The notes under the pieces are model-generated. The model saw only the letters and a program-made list of their open reading frames with translations. It was not told the origin of the DNA and made no database searches. A DNA stretch of 6,527 nucleotides from an uncultured Actinomycetes bacterium (GTDB taxonomy: Bacteria > Actinomycetota > Actinomycetes > Nanopelagicales > Nanopelagicaceae): contig CAITKS010000207.1 of assembly GCA_903893085.1 (NCBI GenBank), positions 1-6,527 of the forward strand, in the 5' to 3' direction. A program made the translations under genes and the position numbers. Below, piece by piece: positions 1 through 5,942 of the stretch. How positions within the stretch are numbered: the first letter of the stretch is position 1; each line of letters opens with the position of its first letter.

Positions 1-245
1 AGTGCGCTCATCGCGTTGGCAAGTTCCGTTTCGCGATGATGACCAAGTGCATCATTTTCTGCACTAGATAAATGGCTTAGTTCGGGTGTTAGGATTTCGC
101 CTTCTTCGCCACGCGTGCATGTAACAAGTGTTACTTGTGCACCGAGAGCAGCATATAGAGCCATGGTCGCACCATTGTTGATGGTTTCATCATCCGGATG
201 TGCATGCACCAATAGAGCGCGAAAACCTTGATACGAACTGCGCAT
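1..245 (-). CDS. mshB: MshB-type mycothiol-pathway deacetylase (PIG-L/LmbE family), N-terminal part
   Basis: This is the first 81 codons of a gene that runs off the left edge. The family hydrolyses the N-acetyl group of GlcNAc-inositol, the second committed step of mycothiol synthesis, in the cytoplasm. The visible part carries the zinc-site motif AHPDDE at residues 15-20; by comparison with M. tuberculosis MshB, His16 and Asp19 would bind zinc and Asp18 would be the general base. The following NNGAT and [10 protein letters not shown] segments (residues 23-27 and 41-50) are close to actinobacterial MshB rather than to generic LmbE proteins. The mycothiol S-conjugate amidase Mca is a close paralogue and remains possible, because the distinguishing C-terminal half is missing. 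The ATG at 245-243 shares one base with the moeZ stop (TAATG) and has no visible Shine-Dalgarno sequence, so translational coupling to moeZ is likely. Confidence 0.85.
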   Translation of the reverse strand, partial: MRSSYQGFRALLVHAHPDDETINNGATMALYAALGAQVTLVTCTRGEEGEILTPELSHLSSAENDALGHHRETELANAMSA

Positions 246-1441
246 TAATAAACCGGCAGAGATTTATCGATTTGTTTTGCCCATGCAATTACGCCGCCAG
301 CTACATGTGTAGCACCTGAAAAACCAGCGCCTTTAAGAATTGCCAGACATTCAGCAGATCGGACCCCGCTCTTGCAGTGCAAGATAATTGGCTTATCTTG
401 CGGCAATGATGCCAAAACGGTTCCATCTAAGAAACCTTGCTTAGGAATTAAATGAGAGCCAGGAATTCGAACGATTTCAAATTCACTTGGTTCGCGAACA
501 TCAACTAGGTAAAAGTCATCCTTGGCTGTGATCTTTGCAGCCAGATCGGTAACTGAAATTGTTGAGTCTTTAACTGCAACTTCGGCAGCATCAGATAAGA
601 CTCCGCAGAATGCGTCGTAATCTGGCAATAACTCTTTCTGGGTTGGATTGTCACCACACAGTGGACAGTTTGGGTCTTTGCGAACCTTCATCTTCTTAAA
701 TGACATTTCAAGCGCGTCATAAATAATCAGCGAACCAATCAGTGGATCGCCAACACCGGTAATTACTTTTATCGCCTCAGTGGTCTGAATGGATCCAATA
801 GTTGCGCAGAGCACTCCAAGGACACCGCCTTCAGCACAACTTGGCACCATTCCAGGAGGTGGTGGTTCTGGATATAAGCATCGATAACACGGTCCGTATT
901 CAGCCCAAAATACGCTGGCTTGACCATCAAAGCGATAAATCGAACCCCATACATAAGGCTTCTTTAATAACACACAAGCATCGTTGACTAAATAGCGAGT
1001 TGCGAAATTATCTGTTCCATCAACGATGATGTCGTATTGCGAGAAAATCTCTTTTACATTGGAATTATCTAAGCGAACTTCATGTGTAATGACATTTACA
1101 TATGGGTTTATCTCTGCGATTTTTTCTTTCGCCGATTGCGCTTTGCTTTTACCGATATCACTTTGGCCATGAATAATTTGGCGTTGTAAATTTGATTCAT
1201 CAACGGTGTCGAATTCAACAATTCCAAGAGTTCCGACTCCTGCCGCTGCCAAGTACATGAGCGCTGGCGAACCTAGTCCACCTGCACCAACGCAGAGAAC
1301 TTTCGCGTTCATCAATCTTTGCTGACCAGTCATTGCTACATCTGGAATTATCAGATGTCGGCTATACCTGCGAACTTCATCAACGGTTAGCGCTGGTCCA
1401 GGAGAAACCAGGGCAGGAGGTTTAACTTGCGGGTTAGTCAT
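245..1441 (-). CDS. moeZ: MoeZ: E1-like adenylyltransferase fused to a rhodanese sulfurtransferase domain
   Basis: A 398-residue cytoplasmic enzyme that adenylates the C-terminal glycine of small sulfur-carrier proteins and then sulfurates it. In actinobacteria the known partners are MoaD-type (molybdopterin), CysO (cysteine synthesis) and ThiS-type carriers; which one applies here cannot be seen. Residues 20-265 form the MoeB/ThiF domain: RRYSRH (24-29), nucleotide-binding GAGGLGSPA (52-60), NLQRQ (84-88), DGTDN (141-145), the conserved cysteine in SCAEGG (Cys202), and two zinc Cys-x-x-Cys pairs (185/188 and 259/262). A C-terminal rhodanese domain (about 295-398) holds the persulfide cysteine Cys356 in HCKSGVR. 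All key residues are present and the length is normal for MoeZ. The start is the ATG at 1441. An in-frame TTG 12 codons upstream would add an atypical N-terminus and overlap the likely promoter. It lies first in a two-gene operon with mshB. Confidence 0.95.
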   Translation of the reverse strand: MTNPQVKPPALVSPGPALTVDEVRRYSRHLIIPDVAMTGQQRLMNAKVLCVGAGGLGSPALMYLAAAGVGTLGIVEFDTVDESNLQRQIIHGQSDIGKSKAQSAKEKIAEINPYVNVITHEVRLDNSNVKEIFSQYDIIVDGTDNFATRYLVNDACVLLKKPYVWGSIYRFDGQASVFWAEYGPCYRCLYPEPPPPGMVPSCAEGGVLGVLCATIGSIQTTEAIKVITGVGDPLIGSLIIYDALEMSFKKMKVRKDPNCPLCGDNPTQKELLPDYDAFCGVLSDAAEVAVKDSTISVTDLAAKITAKDDFYLVDVREPSEFEIVRIPGSHLIPKQGFLDGTVLASLPQDKPIILHCKSGVRSAECLAILKGAGFSGATHVAGGVIAWAKQIDKSLPVY

Positions 1442-1477
1442 GGCGATATTCTGCCGTAGGCATTGCAGGTGCGCCAA
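1442..1477 (-). promoter_or_regulatory. Candidate leaderless promoter of moeZ
   Basis: Read on the minus strand, TTGGCG (1477-1472) lies 18 bases before CAGAAT (1453-1448), which lies 6 bases before the ATG at 1441. Each hexamer matches 4 of 6 positions of the sigma-70-type consensus. The start of transcription would fall on or next to the ATG. No Shine-Dalgarno sequence precedes the ATG, which fits a leaderless message. An alternative -10, TCTAAT (1482-1477, 5 of 6), would give a leader of roughly 30 bases. Which one is used cannot be decided by reading. Confidence 0.4.
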
Positions 1478-1487
1478 TTAGATAAAG

Positions 1488-1518
1488 TTCTCACGCTGCA
1501 AATCATTCTCATCTGCAA
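1488..1518. repeat. Imperfect tandem direct repeat in the moeZ/tetR divergent gap
   Basis: TTCTCACGCTGCAA (1488-1501) is followed by TTCTCATCTGCAA (1506-1518). The TTCTCA and CTGCAA blocks are identical and differ only by CG versus T between them. The copies are offset by 17-18 bases, somewhat under two helical turns. It sits between the two divergent start codons, upstream of both candidate promoters, so a protein-binding site is plausible. It is not an inverted repeat, which would be the more usual form of a TetR operator. Function is inferred only from position. Confidence 0.4.
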
Positions 1519-1548
1519 TTGACCTTTCTTTATCAGCGCGATTGCGTC

Positions 1549-1561
1549 TACGATATGAGCA
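1549..1561 (+). promoter_or_regulatory. Candidate leaderless -10 element of the tetR-family gene
   Basis: TACGAT (1549-1554) fits TANNNT and lies 7 bases before the ATG at 1562, so transcription could begin at the start codon. No Shine-Dalgarno sequence is visible. A convincing -35 is lacking at 16-18 bases spacing; TTGACC at 1519-1524 is 24 bases away, which is too far for a standard promoter. Confidence 0.4.
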
Positions 1562-2191
1562 ATGACTACCTTGGATGTAAATACAAAAGGCGATAAGGCT
1601 CGTCTGCCACGCGATGAGCGACGTGCAATATTGCTTAACGCCGCGCTTGAAGTTTTCACAGCGGCTGGATATCACTCTGCTGCTATGGATGAGATCGCTG
1701 ACCGAGCAAATGTCAGCAAGCCAGTTCTGTACCAGCATTTTCCTTCCAAGCTTGATCTATATCTAGCAGTACTTGATCTACATATTGATTCTTTAGTTTT
1801 TGCATTGCAGAAGGCGATTTCTTCAACCCCTGACAACTCCAAGCGCGTTCACGCAACCGTTGTTGCATATTTCGAATTCATAGAAAAAGAAGGCGAAGCA
1901 TTTCGTCTACTTTTTGAAAGCGATATGAGTGTTGAACCGCAGGTACGTGAACGTCTAAATCGTATGACTTATGATTGCGCAGCAGCAGTAAGTGCAATCA
2001 TTTCAAATGACACCGGGTTGCCTCAAGAAGTTGCAATGTTGCTTGGCGTTGGCCTAATTGGATATACGCAAGTAACTGCACGCCATTGGTTGGAAAGAGA
2101 TAGCAAGTTAAGCCGCCAACAGGCTGTCGAATTAGTTGAAAACTTAATGTGGCGTGGAATTTCTGGCTTCCCACTCTCTGAGAGTGAATGA
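1562..2191 (+). CDS. TetR/AcrR-family transcriptional regulator
   Basis: A 209-residue DNA-binding regulator. Residues 19-66 form the TetR N-terminal helix-turn-helix domain: an ERRAILLNAALEVF helix, then SAAMDEIADRANVSKPVLYQHF, with the recognition helix near 50-59 and the family motif YQHFPSK at 57-63. The remainder is an alpha-helical ligand/dimer domain with no recognisable ligand signature. It stands divergent from moeZ and 54 bases upstream of the DUF3107 gene. From memory, a TetR gene (Rv3208) sits in the same place in mycobacteria next to DUF3107, so this looks like a conserved, probably housekeeping, regulator rather than a drug-resistance one. Likely targets are itself, moeZ and the DUF3107-helicase pair, judged from position only. 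The ATG at 1562 leaves a short tail before the HTH, typical for the family. Confidence 0.9.
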   Translation: MTTLDVNTKGDKARLPRDERRAILLNAALEVFTAAGYHSAAMDEIADRANVSKPVLYQHFPSKLDLYLAVLDLHIDSLVFALQKAISSTPDNSKRVHATVVAYFEFIEKEGEAFRLLFESDMSVEPQVRERLNRMTYDCAAAVSAIISNDTGLPQEVAMLLGVGLIGYTQVTARHWLERDSKLSRQQAVELVENLMWRGISGFPLSESE

Positions 2192-2210
2192 TCCCCACTC
2201 ATTTTGAGAG
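2172..2210. repeat. Palindrome at the tetR 3' end and a related degenerate copy after it
   Basis: CACTCTC-T-GAGAGTG (2172-2186) is a perfect 7-base inverted repeat around one central base, the size of a typical TetR-family operator. It overlaps the last codons of the TetR gene. A second copy, CACTCATTTTGAGAG (2196-2210), keeps the CACTC...GAGAG ends 24 bases further on. Alternative pairings also exist (GAGTG 2182-2186 with CACTC 2196-2200). No run of T follows, so it does not look like an intrinsic terminator. It lies just upstream of the candidate promoter of the DUF3107 gene, so an operator is the more attractive reading, but this is unproven. Confidence 0.4.
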
Positions 2211-2233
2211 AGATTGCCCGCACTTTTTGCCGA

Positions 2234-2245
2234 TAGGATAGGCAT
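2234..2245 (+). promoter_or_regulatory. Candidate leaderless -10 element of the DUF3107 gene
   Basis: TAGGAT (2234-2239) fits TANNNT and lies 6 bases before the ATG at 2246. There is no Shine-Dalgarno sequence before the ATG. No good -35 is seen at 17-18 bases; TTGCCC (2214-2219) is only 14 bases away. If real, the DUF3107-helicase pair can be transcribed separately from the tetR gene. Confidence 0.4.
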
Positions 2246-2503
2246 ATGAGCACAAAGAAATCAGATGCCGGACAAAGCACACAAGTACGCATCGCAATTG
2301 CCAATATCTCTGGCGAACTAGTTATTGATACAAGTACCTCAGTATCTGAAATCAAGGCTGCAGTTGCAGCCGCGCTGGCAGGTCAGACTCCCCTTTCAAT
2401 TCAAGATATTCGGGGACATGAAATTGTTGTAGCAGCGGACAAGATTGGCTTCGTCGACATTGGTGTCGTTGCCGATCGTCGCGTTGGTTTCGGCGTTCTC
2501 TAA
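2246..2503 (+). CDS. DUF3107 family small protein (actinobacterial, unknown function)
   Basis: An 85-residue protein matching the actinobacterial DUF3107 family, of which M. tuberculosis TB9.4 (Rv3208A) is the remembered member. Recognisable features are the opening strand VRIAIANISGELVI (about 14-27), SEIKAAVAAAL (34-44), the central DIRGHEIVVAADKIGFVDIGV (54-74, an alternation of beta strands) and the closing RRVGFGVL. The first dozen residues are a polar extension with no equivalent in the shorter homologues. There is no signal peptide or membrane segment, so it is probably cytoplasmic. The biochemical role is unknown. It ends one base before the helicase start codon, and that tight pairing suggests co-expression with the helicase. 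The protein is complete; it stops right after the VGFG motif, without the variable tail of some relatives. Confidence 0.85.
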   Translation: MSTKKSDAGQSTQVRIAIANISGELVIDTSTSVSEIKAAVAAALAGQTPLSIQDIRGHEIVVAADKIGFVDIGVVADRRVGFGVL

Positions 2504-2504
2504 G

Positions 2505-3833
2505 GTGTCGATAACTTTTGCAGATTTACCACTTCGGCCCGAAACTCAGGCCGCATTGGCTGAACATGGATTTATTTCACCTTTCCCAATTCAAGAGATG
2601 GTTCTTCCCATCGCACTTGGCGATGGCGATGTAATAGGGCAAGCAAAAACCGGAACTGGTAAAACTCTCGCATTTGGAATTCCGCTAATTGAAAGAGTGA
2701 TTGCACCACTTGATTCCGAGTGGGCAGATTTAGCCGCTAAAGGACTTCCGCAAGTTTTAGTCGTAGTACCAACTCGCGAACTTTGTGTACAGGTAACAAA
2801 AGATATTGATGAGTTAACTGGAAATCGCGGAATTCGCACGTTAGCTGTTTACGGTGGCCGCGCCTTTGAGCCACAAATCGAAGCGCTAGATAACGGTGTG
2901 GAAATTGTCGTGGGAACACCAGGGCGTTTATTAGATCTATATCGCCAAGGTCAATTGAAATTAAAAGAAGTCTCACGCGTTGTTTTAGATGAAGCAGATG
3001 AGATGCTCGATCTTGGTTTCTTGCCAGATGTCGAAAAAATATTTACCAGTACGCCAAATCGTGCACAAACCATGCTCTTTTCAGCAACTATGCCGGGAGA
3101 CATCATTGCCTTGGCTCGTCGCTTTATGAATCAACCAATACATATTCGTACGCAAGATAACGAAGATGAAGGTGCAGTTGTATCTCGCATTAAGCAGCAC
3201 GTAATCCGTGCCCATGCTCTAGATAAGATCGAAATGCTGGCGCGAATCCTTCAAGCAGATGGGCGCGGACCAACTATCGTCTTCTGTCGTACTAAACGAA
3301 CCTGTCAAAAAACATCAGATGATCTAGCAGAGCGCGGATTCCGTGCAGCATCGATTCATGGAGATCTTGGACAGAGCGCACGCGAAAAGGCGCTAAATGA
3401 TTTCAAGGCGGGTAAATCAGATGTACTGGTTGCAACCGATGTGGCAGCGCGCGGAATTGACATCGATGGCATTACGCACGTAATCAACTATCAATGTCCA
3501 GAAGATGAAAAAACTTATGTTCACCGCATTGGCCGCACAGCGCGTGCGGGCGCGGATGGAATCTCAGTCACATTTGTTGATTGGGATGATTTGGCTCGCT
3601 GGAAGATGATCGATACCGCTCTTGTTCTGGGCCTAGGAGAACCCGAAGAGACTTACTCTTCATCTGAGCATCTTTATCAAATGTTAAACATTCCAGCAGG
3701 ATCCAATGGGCGAATGACAAAGCAGAAACCAGTTGCAAAGACTGAAAAAGCTGCGCCAAGTGAGAAAACTTCCAAGCCGGCTGCTGATAAAACTCCGCGC
3801 AATCGCACACGAACTAAGAAATTTACTTCTTAA
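2505..3833 (+). CDS. DEAD-box ATP-dependent RNA helicase (RhlE-like)
   Basis: A 442-residue helicase that unwinds short RNA duplexes, probably in ribosome assembly or RNA turnover. All motifs are intact: Phe5 and Gln30 of the Q motif, Walker A AKTGTGKT (47-54), PTRELC (89-94), TPGR (138-141), DEAD (162-165), SAT (193-195), motif IV IVFCRT (258-263), TDVAARGIDI (311-320) and HRIGRTARAG (340-349). After the RecA core comes a low-complexity Lys/Ala/Thr/Arg-rich tail (about 400-442) likely to bind RNA non-specifically. The GTG at 2505 is chosen because it gives the family-typical TFADLPLRPE opening. The frame is open upstream to a TTG at 2445, but that would overlap the DUF3107 gene by 59 bases and add an unrelated segment. 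The GTG lies one base after the DUF3107 stop with no spaced Shine-Dalgarno, so translational coupling is expected. Confidence 0.93.
   Translation: MSITFADLPLRPETQAALAEHGFISPFPIQEMVLPIALGDGDVIGQAKTGTGKTLAFGIPLIERVIAPLDSEWADLAAKGLPQVLVVVPTRELCVQVTKDIDELTGNRGIRTLAVYGGRAFEPQIEALDNGVEIVVGTPGRLLDLYRQGQLKLKEVSRVVLDEADEMLDLGFLPDVEKIFTSTPNRAQTMLFSATMPGDIIALARRFMNQPIHIRTQDNEDEGAVVSRIKQHVIRAHALDKIEMLARILQADGRGPTIVFCRTKRTCQKTSDDLAERGFRAASIHGDLGQSAREKALNDFKAGKSDVLVATDVAARGIDIDGITHVINYQCPEDEKTYVHRIGRTARAGADGISVTFVDWDDLARWKMIDTALVLGLGEPEETYSSSEHLYQMLNIPAGSNGRMTKQKPVAKTEKAAPSEKTSKPAADKTPRNRTRTKKFTS
3815..3832. terminator. Weak AT-rich hairpin at the convergent junction
   Basis: TAAGAA (3815-3820) can pair with TTCTTA (3827-3832) across a 6-base loop, covering the last helicase codons. 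The plus-strand sequence that follows is pyrimidine-rich (CCTTTCTTACTCC) but has no uninterrupted T run. The stem is all A-T except one G-C pair, so it would be a poor intrinsic terminator. It is listed because it is the only hairpin found in the 6-base gap region between the two converging genes. Confidence 0.2.
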
Positions 3834-3839
3834 CCTTTC

Positions 3840-4505
3840 TTACTCCAACCCCAGTAACTCAAGTATCGAATAAGCCGCGCTGCGGTAACTCTCGGCTACA
3901 TCCGAACTCTTGCTTACGGTTAAGACAGATAGCTTTGTAGATGCTGCACGTTCCACGTCTTCACTCTTCAGTATTGCTACATCTAAAACAGGTGAAATAT
4001 CTTCAGGATTTTCTGCGCCGAAAGAGATAGCGGTTACTGGTGTATCAGCAATCGCGCGCAGTTGAATTAGTCCACGAATTGAATGTACGGAGCTCGAAAC
4101 AGGTACGAAGATATGCTCCGCTGCCTTAATGGCTGATACAAGTGATGGGGTTAAGGTCGGAGCAATATCCAAAATCGCGACGTCATATTCTTTCGGCACT
4201 TGACTCAGCATCGTTGAAAGCGCATCTTCATCTAAATTTGCGGTCAATCGAGAATCTGCGGCGATAAAGTCAAAGCGCTCTGTAGTAGTGATCAGATTTT
4301 CTTCTGTTAATTTTACACCTGAGATAAATTCAGTAATGGTTATTCGTGGGTTTTCTAAACCCAAACGAAAAGTTAGTGATCCAGATGGGTCGAGATCAAT
4401 CAAAAGTGTTTTCTTTCCAAATTCAGCAAATGCCACCGCAAGTGCATGCGACAGCGTTGTCTTCCCTGTTCCGCCTGCCGGATTTGCAATCGCAATTACC
4501 TTCAC
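3840..4505 (-). CDS. Divergent ParA/MinD-like P-loop ATPase
   Basis: A 221-residue ParA-fold ATPase. Such proteins dimerise on ATP and move or position DNA, proteins or membrane assemblies. The P-loop NPAGGTGKTT (8-17) has Ala10 where the ParA/MinD class has its signature lysine (KGG), while the phosphate-binding Lys15 and Thr16 are kept. Walker A' LLIDLDPSGSLT (34-45) is recognisable, with serines replacing the usual Q and N. Walker B is DVAILDIAPTLTP (108-120), where the usual D-x-P-P becomes D-I-A-P. There is no N-terminal DNA-binding domain, no ParB partner and no parS-like site in view. The start GTG (4505-4503) overlaps the stop of the upstream MpaB-like gene by four bases (GTGA), so it is translationally coupled to it. 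It is last in its operon and converges on the helicase gene 6 bases away. A Soj/ParA-like gene (Rv3213c, from memory) sits similarly in mycobacteria. The role is unknown; chromosome partition is unlikely without parB. Confidence 0.85.
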   Translation of the reverse strand: MKVIAIANPAGGTGKTTLSHALAVAFAEFGKKTLLIDLDPSGSLTFRLGLENPRITITEFISGVKLTEENLITTTERFDFIAADSRLTANLDEDALSTMLSQVPKEYDVAILDIAPTLTPSLVSAIKAAEHIFVPVSSSVHSIRGLIQLRAIADTPVTAISFGAENPEDISPVLDVAILKSEDVERAASTKLSVLTVSKSSDVAESYRSAAYSILELLGLE

Positions 4506-5299
4506 TTGGCAAGCACCAATCCCCAGCGCTCTTGCGCAGCCTTATAAACAGGTGGTGCCAAAATCGCATCCGGAATAACACCCAAAGTTTTGCGAAGTGC
4601 CTTTAATGAAATCTCTGTTGCGATTTTTTGTCCGGGAAGTGTTGGGGTTCCATAGAGAGATCTTGCCCAAGCTGGCAAGGAACTTGCAGCGAGCAGTGCC
4701 AATGAAGCCCATGCTGGTGCGGCGGGAGTTGCGAAACGAACTGCAGTTGGTAGCGGCGGGATCGTTAAAAAGAGTGCAGCCCGCTTGGCATCATCTGATG
4801 CGCTGAGCTCTGGTGAAATTTCTTGAAAATATTTTTGCATCTGCTCAACTGAGGATGGAACTTGGTCTGCATTTATTCCAACCGCCTCGGCAAATACCAC
4901 CATTTCCGCAACATATTGATCCTGTTGTTCAGTTGTAAGTGACATCCCTGATCGAATCGCAATATCAAGAAAAGAATCAACCATCGACATGTGAACCCAG
5001 AGCAATAGATGCGGATCATCTAGTCCGAGTGAAGTGTGAATCTTTCTGACACGAGCAGAGAGCGCATCTGCTTCATCGCGACTGCCAAAAGTTATTGTTG
5101 AAACATAGTCGCCTGTGCGTTGTAATCGACCCCACGCATCTTCACGGAAATTTGAGTTCTTAGCCACGCCATCCATCGCATCTGGATGCAGCGCCTGCTG
5201 CAACAGAGCGCGTATCCCACCGATAGCCATCGCTGGATCAGAATGAATCTTCCAGGCGATGGTTTCAGGCGAGAATTTCCCACGTGGGTCTGATGACAT
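4502..5299 (-). CDS. MpaB/DUF2236 (latex-clearing-protein-like) family protein, putative haem oxygenase
   Basis: A 265-residue protein of the oxygenase MpaB family (DUF2236), whose studied members (fungal MpaB, bacterial latex-clearing protein) are b-type haem enzymes. Family segments are clear: RALLQQALHPDAM (30-42), NFREDAWGRLQRTGDYVSTITFG (50-72, read as two family blocks), ARVRKIH (82-88), LLLWVHMSMVDSFL (98-111) and QYVAEM (128-133). His38 and His103 are the conserved histidines, one of which probably ligates haem. A hydrophobic Ala/Leu stretch (about 192-212) follows, possibly a membrane-associated helix. No signal peptide is seen, so it is probably cytoplasmic or membrane-facing. The substrate is unknown. 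It lies 25 bases after marC and overlaps the ParA-like start by four bases. The ATG at 5299 has a possible -10 seven bases ahead and no Shine-Dalgarno. Confidence 0.8.
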   Translation of the reverse strand: MSSDPRGKFSPETIAWKIHSDPAMAIGGIRALLQQALHPDAMDGVAKNSNFREDAWGRLQRTGDYVSTITFGSRDEADALSARVRKIHTSLGLDDPHLLLWVHMSMVDSFLDIAIRSGMSLTTEQQDQYVAEMVVFAEAVGINADQVPSSVEQMQKYFQEISPELSASDDAKRAALFLTIPPLPTAVRFATPAAPAWASLALLAASSLPAWARSLYGTPTLPGQKIATEISLKALRKTLGVIPDAILAPPVYKAAQERWGLVLAK

Positions 5300-5312
5300 A
5301 AACGTAACTTTA
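5300..5312 (-). promoter_or_regulatory. Candidate leaderless -10 element of the MpaB-like gene
   Basis: On the minus strand TAAAGT (5312-5307) fits TANNNT and lies 7 bases before the ATG at 5299, inside the 25-base gap after marC. No -35 resembling TTGACA stands 17-18 bases upstream. It could be an internal promoter letting the MpaB-like and ParA-like genes be expressed without the upstream PHP and MarC genes. The AT-rich gap makes a chance match fairly likely. Confidence 0.3.
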
Positions 5313-5324
5313 TCTGAGGTTTAG

Positions 5325-5942
5325 TTATTGTGCAGTGAAGGCTTTTATGGCATCGACCAGCATTTGCACGGCAATTGCGGCCAGCAGTAAACCTGCAATT
5401 CTGGCAAAGAGAGTTACGCCCGAGTCTTTGATAATGCCCAAAATAGTTGTCGAGGCCATTAAGGAAACTGCAATAACAATGTGTACGGCAACCACTGCTG
5501 CGATCAGACCAATACTTTGTGCGGGTGTCTCAATCTGCTGAACGAAGATCATGGTTGCAACGATCGCACCAGGTCCGGCTAATAGTGGGGTTCCAAGTGG
5601 AACGAGTGCAATGTTTTTATCCTTCGAACTATCCCCACCCATATCGCGCCCAGTTAAGAGTTCCAGAGATACATAAAGTAAAAGTAATCCACCCGCTGCT
5701 TGCAACGCTTCAATTGAAACGTTCATGTACTCCAGAATAAATCGGCCGAAGAGCGAGAAGAATGTAATTACGATCAGAGAAACCAGGGCTGCCTGCCACG
5801 CAAGCTGAACACGTTCCTTCTTCGTTTTGTCGGCAACTAGCCCAAGAAAAATTGGCGTTGCACCAGGAGGATCAAGAATTACCAAAAGGGTTACGAATGC
5901 CTGAATTGAGAATGTAACTGCACTTACTTCAATGACGTTCAC
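5325..5942 (-). CDS. MarC family integral membrane protein (UPF0056)
   Basis: A 205-residue inner-membrane protein with six predicted helices, near residues 8-28, 47-69, 77-96, 110-134, 142-168 and 178-200. The three family signatures are present: ILDPPGATPIFL (22-33), PLGTPLLAGPGAI (115-127) and RIAGLLLAAIAVQMLVDAI (181-199). A short charged loop rich in Asp/Lys (99-109) separates the two repeat halves, with their matching PPGATP / AGPGAI motifs. MarC was once linked to multiple antibiotic resistance but that role was not supported; transport activity and substrate remain unknown. The GTG start (5942-5940) overlaps the PHP stop by four bases (GTGA). AAGGG lies 10 bases upstream, a weak and distant Shine-Dalgarno candidate. 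Confidence 0.9.
   Translation of the reverse strand: MNVIEVSAVTFSIQAFVTLLVILDPPGATPIFLGLVADKTKKERVQLAWQAALVSLIVITFFSLFGRFILEYMNVSIEALQAAGGLLLLYVSLELLTGRDMGGDSSKDKNIALVPLGTPLLAGPGAIVATMIFVQQIETPAQSIGLIAAVVAVHIVIAVSLMASTTILGIIKDSGVTLFARIAGLLLAAIAVQMLVDAIKAFTAQ

Noticed and set aside
1442..1477. N-terminal extension of moeZ from an in-frame TTG at 1477
   Set aside because: It adds 12 residues unlike MoeZ proteins, uses a rare start codon, and would cover the candidate promoter just before the good ATG at 1441.
1519..1554. TTGACC (1519-1524) paired with TACGAT as a full tetR promoter, and the similar TTGAGA/TAGGAT pair at 2204-2239
   Set aside because: Both pairs have a 24-base spacer, well beyond the 16-19 bases a sigma-70-type factor spans. 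The equal spacing is curious but probably chance.
2445..2504. Longer helicase starting at TTG 2445
   Set aside because: The added 20 residues overlap the DUF3107 gene in another frame and do not resemble the helicase N-terminus, which begins normally at GTG 2505.
3840..4505. Chromosome-partition parA of a parABS system
   Set aside because: No parB gene or parS-like palindrome is nearby, and the signature Walker A lysine is missing.
4288..4606. Plus-strand open frames opposite the ParA-like and MpaB-like genes
   Set aside because: They have no recognisable domain and lie opposite clearly conserved proteins; they are complementary-strand shadows.
5325..5942. MarC as an antibiotic-resistance determinant
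   Set aside because: The early link of MarC to multiple antibiotic resistance was not upheld; the family's function is unknown and the context is housekeeping.
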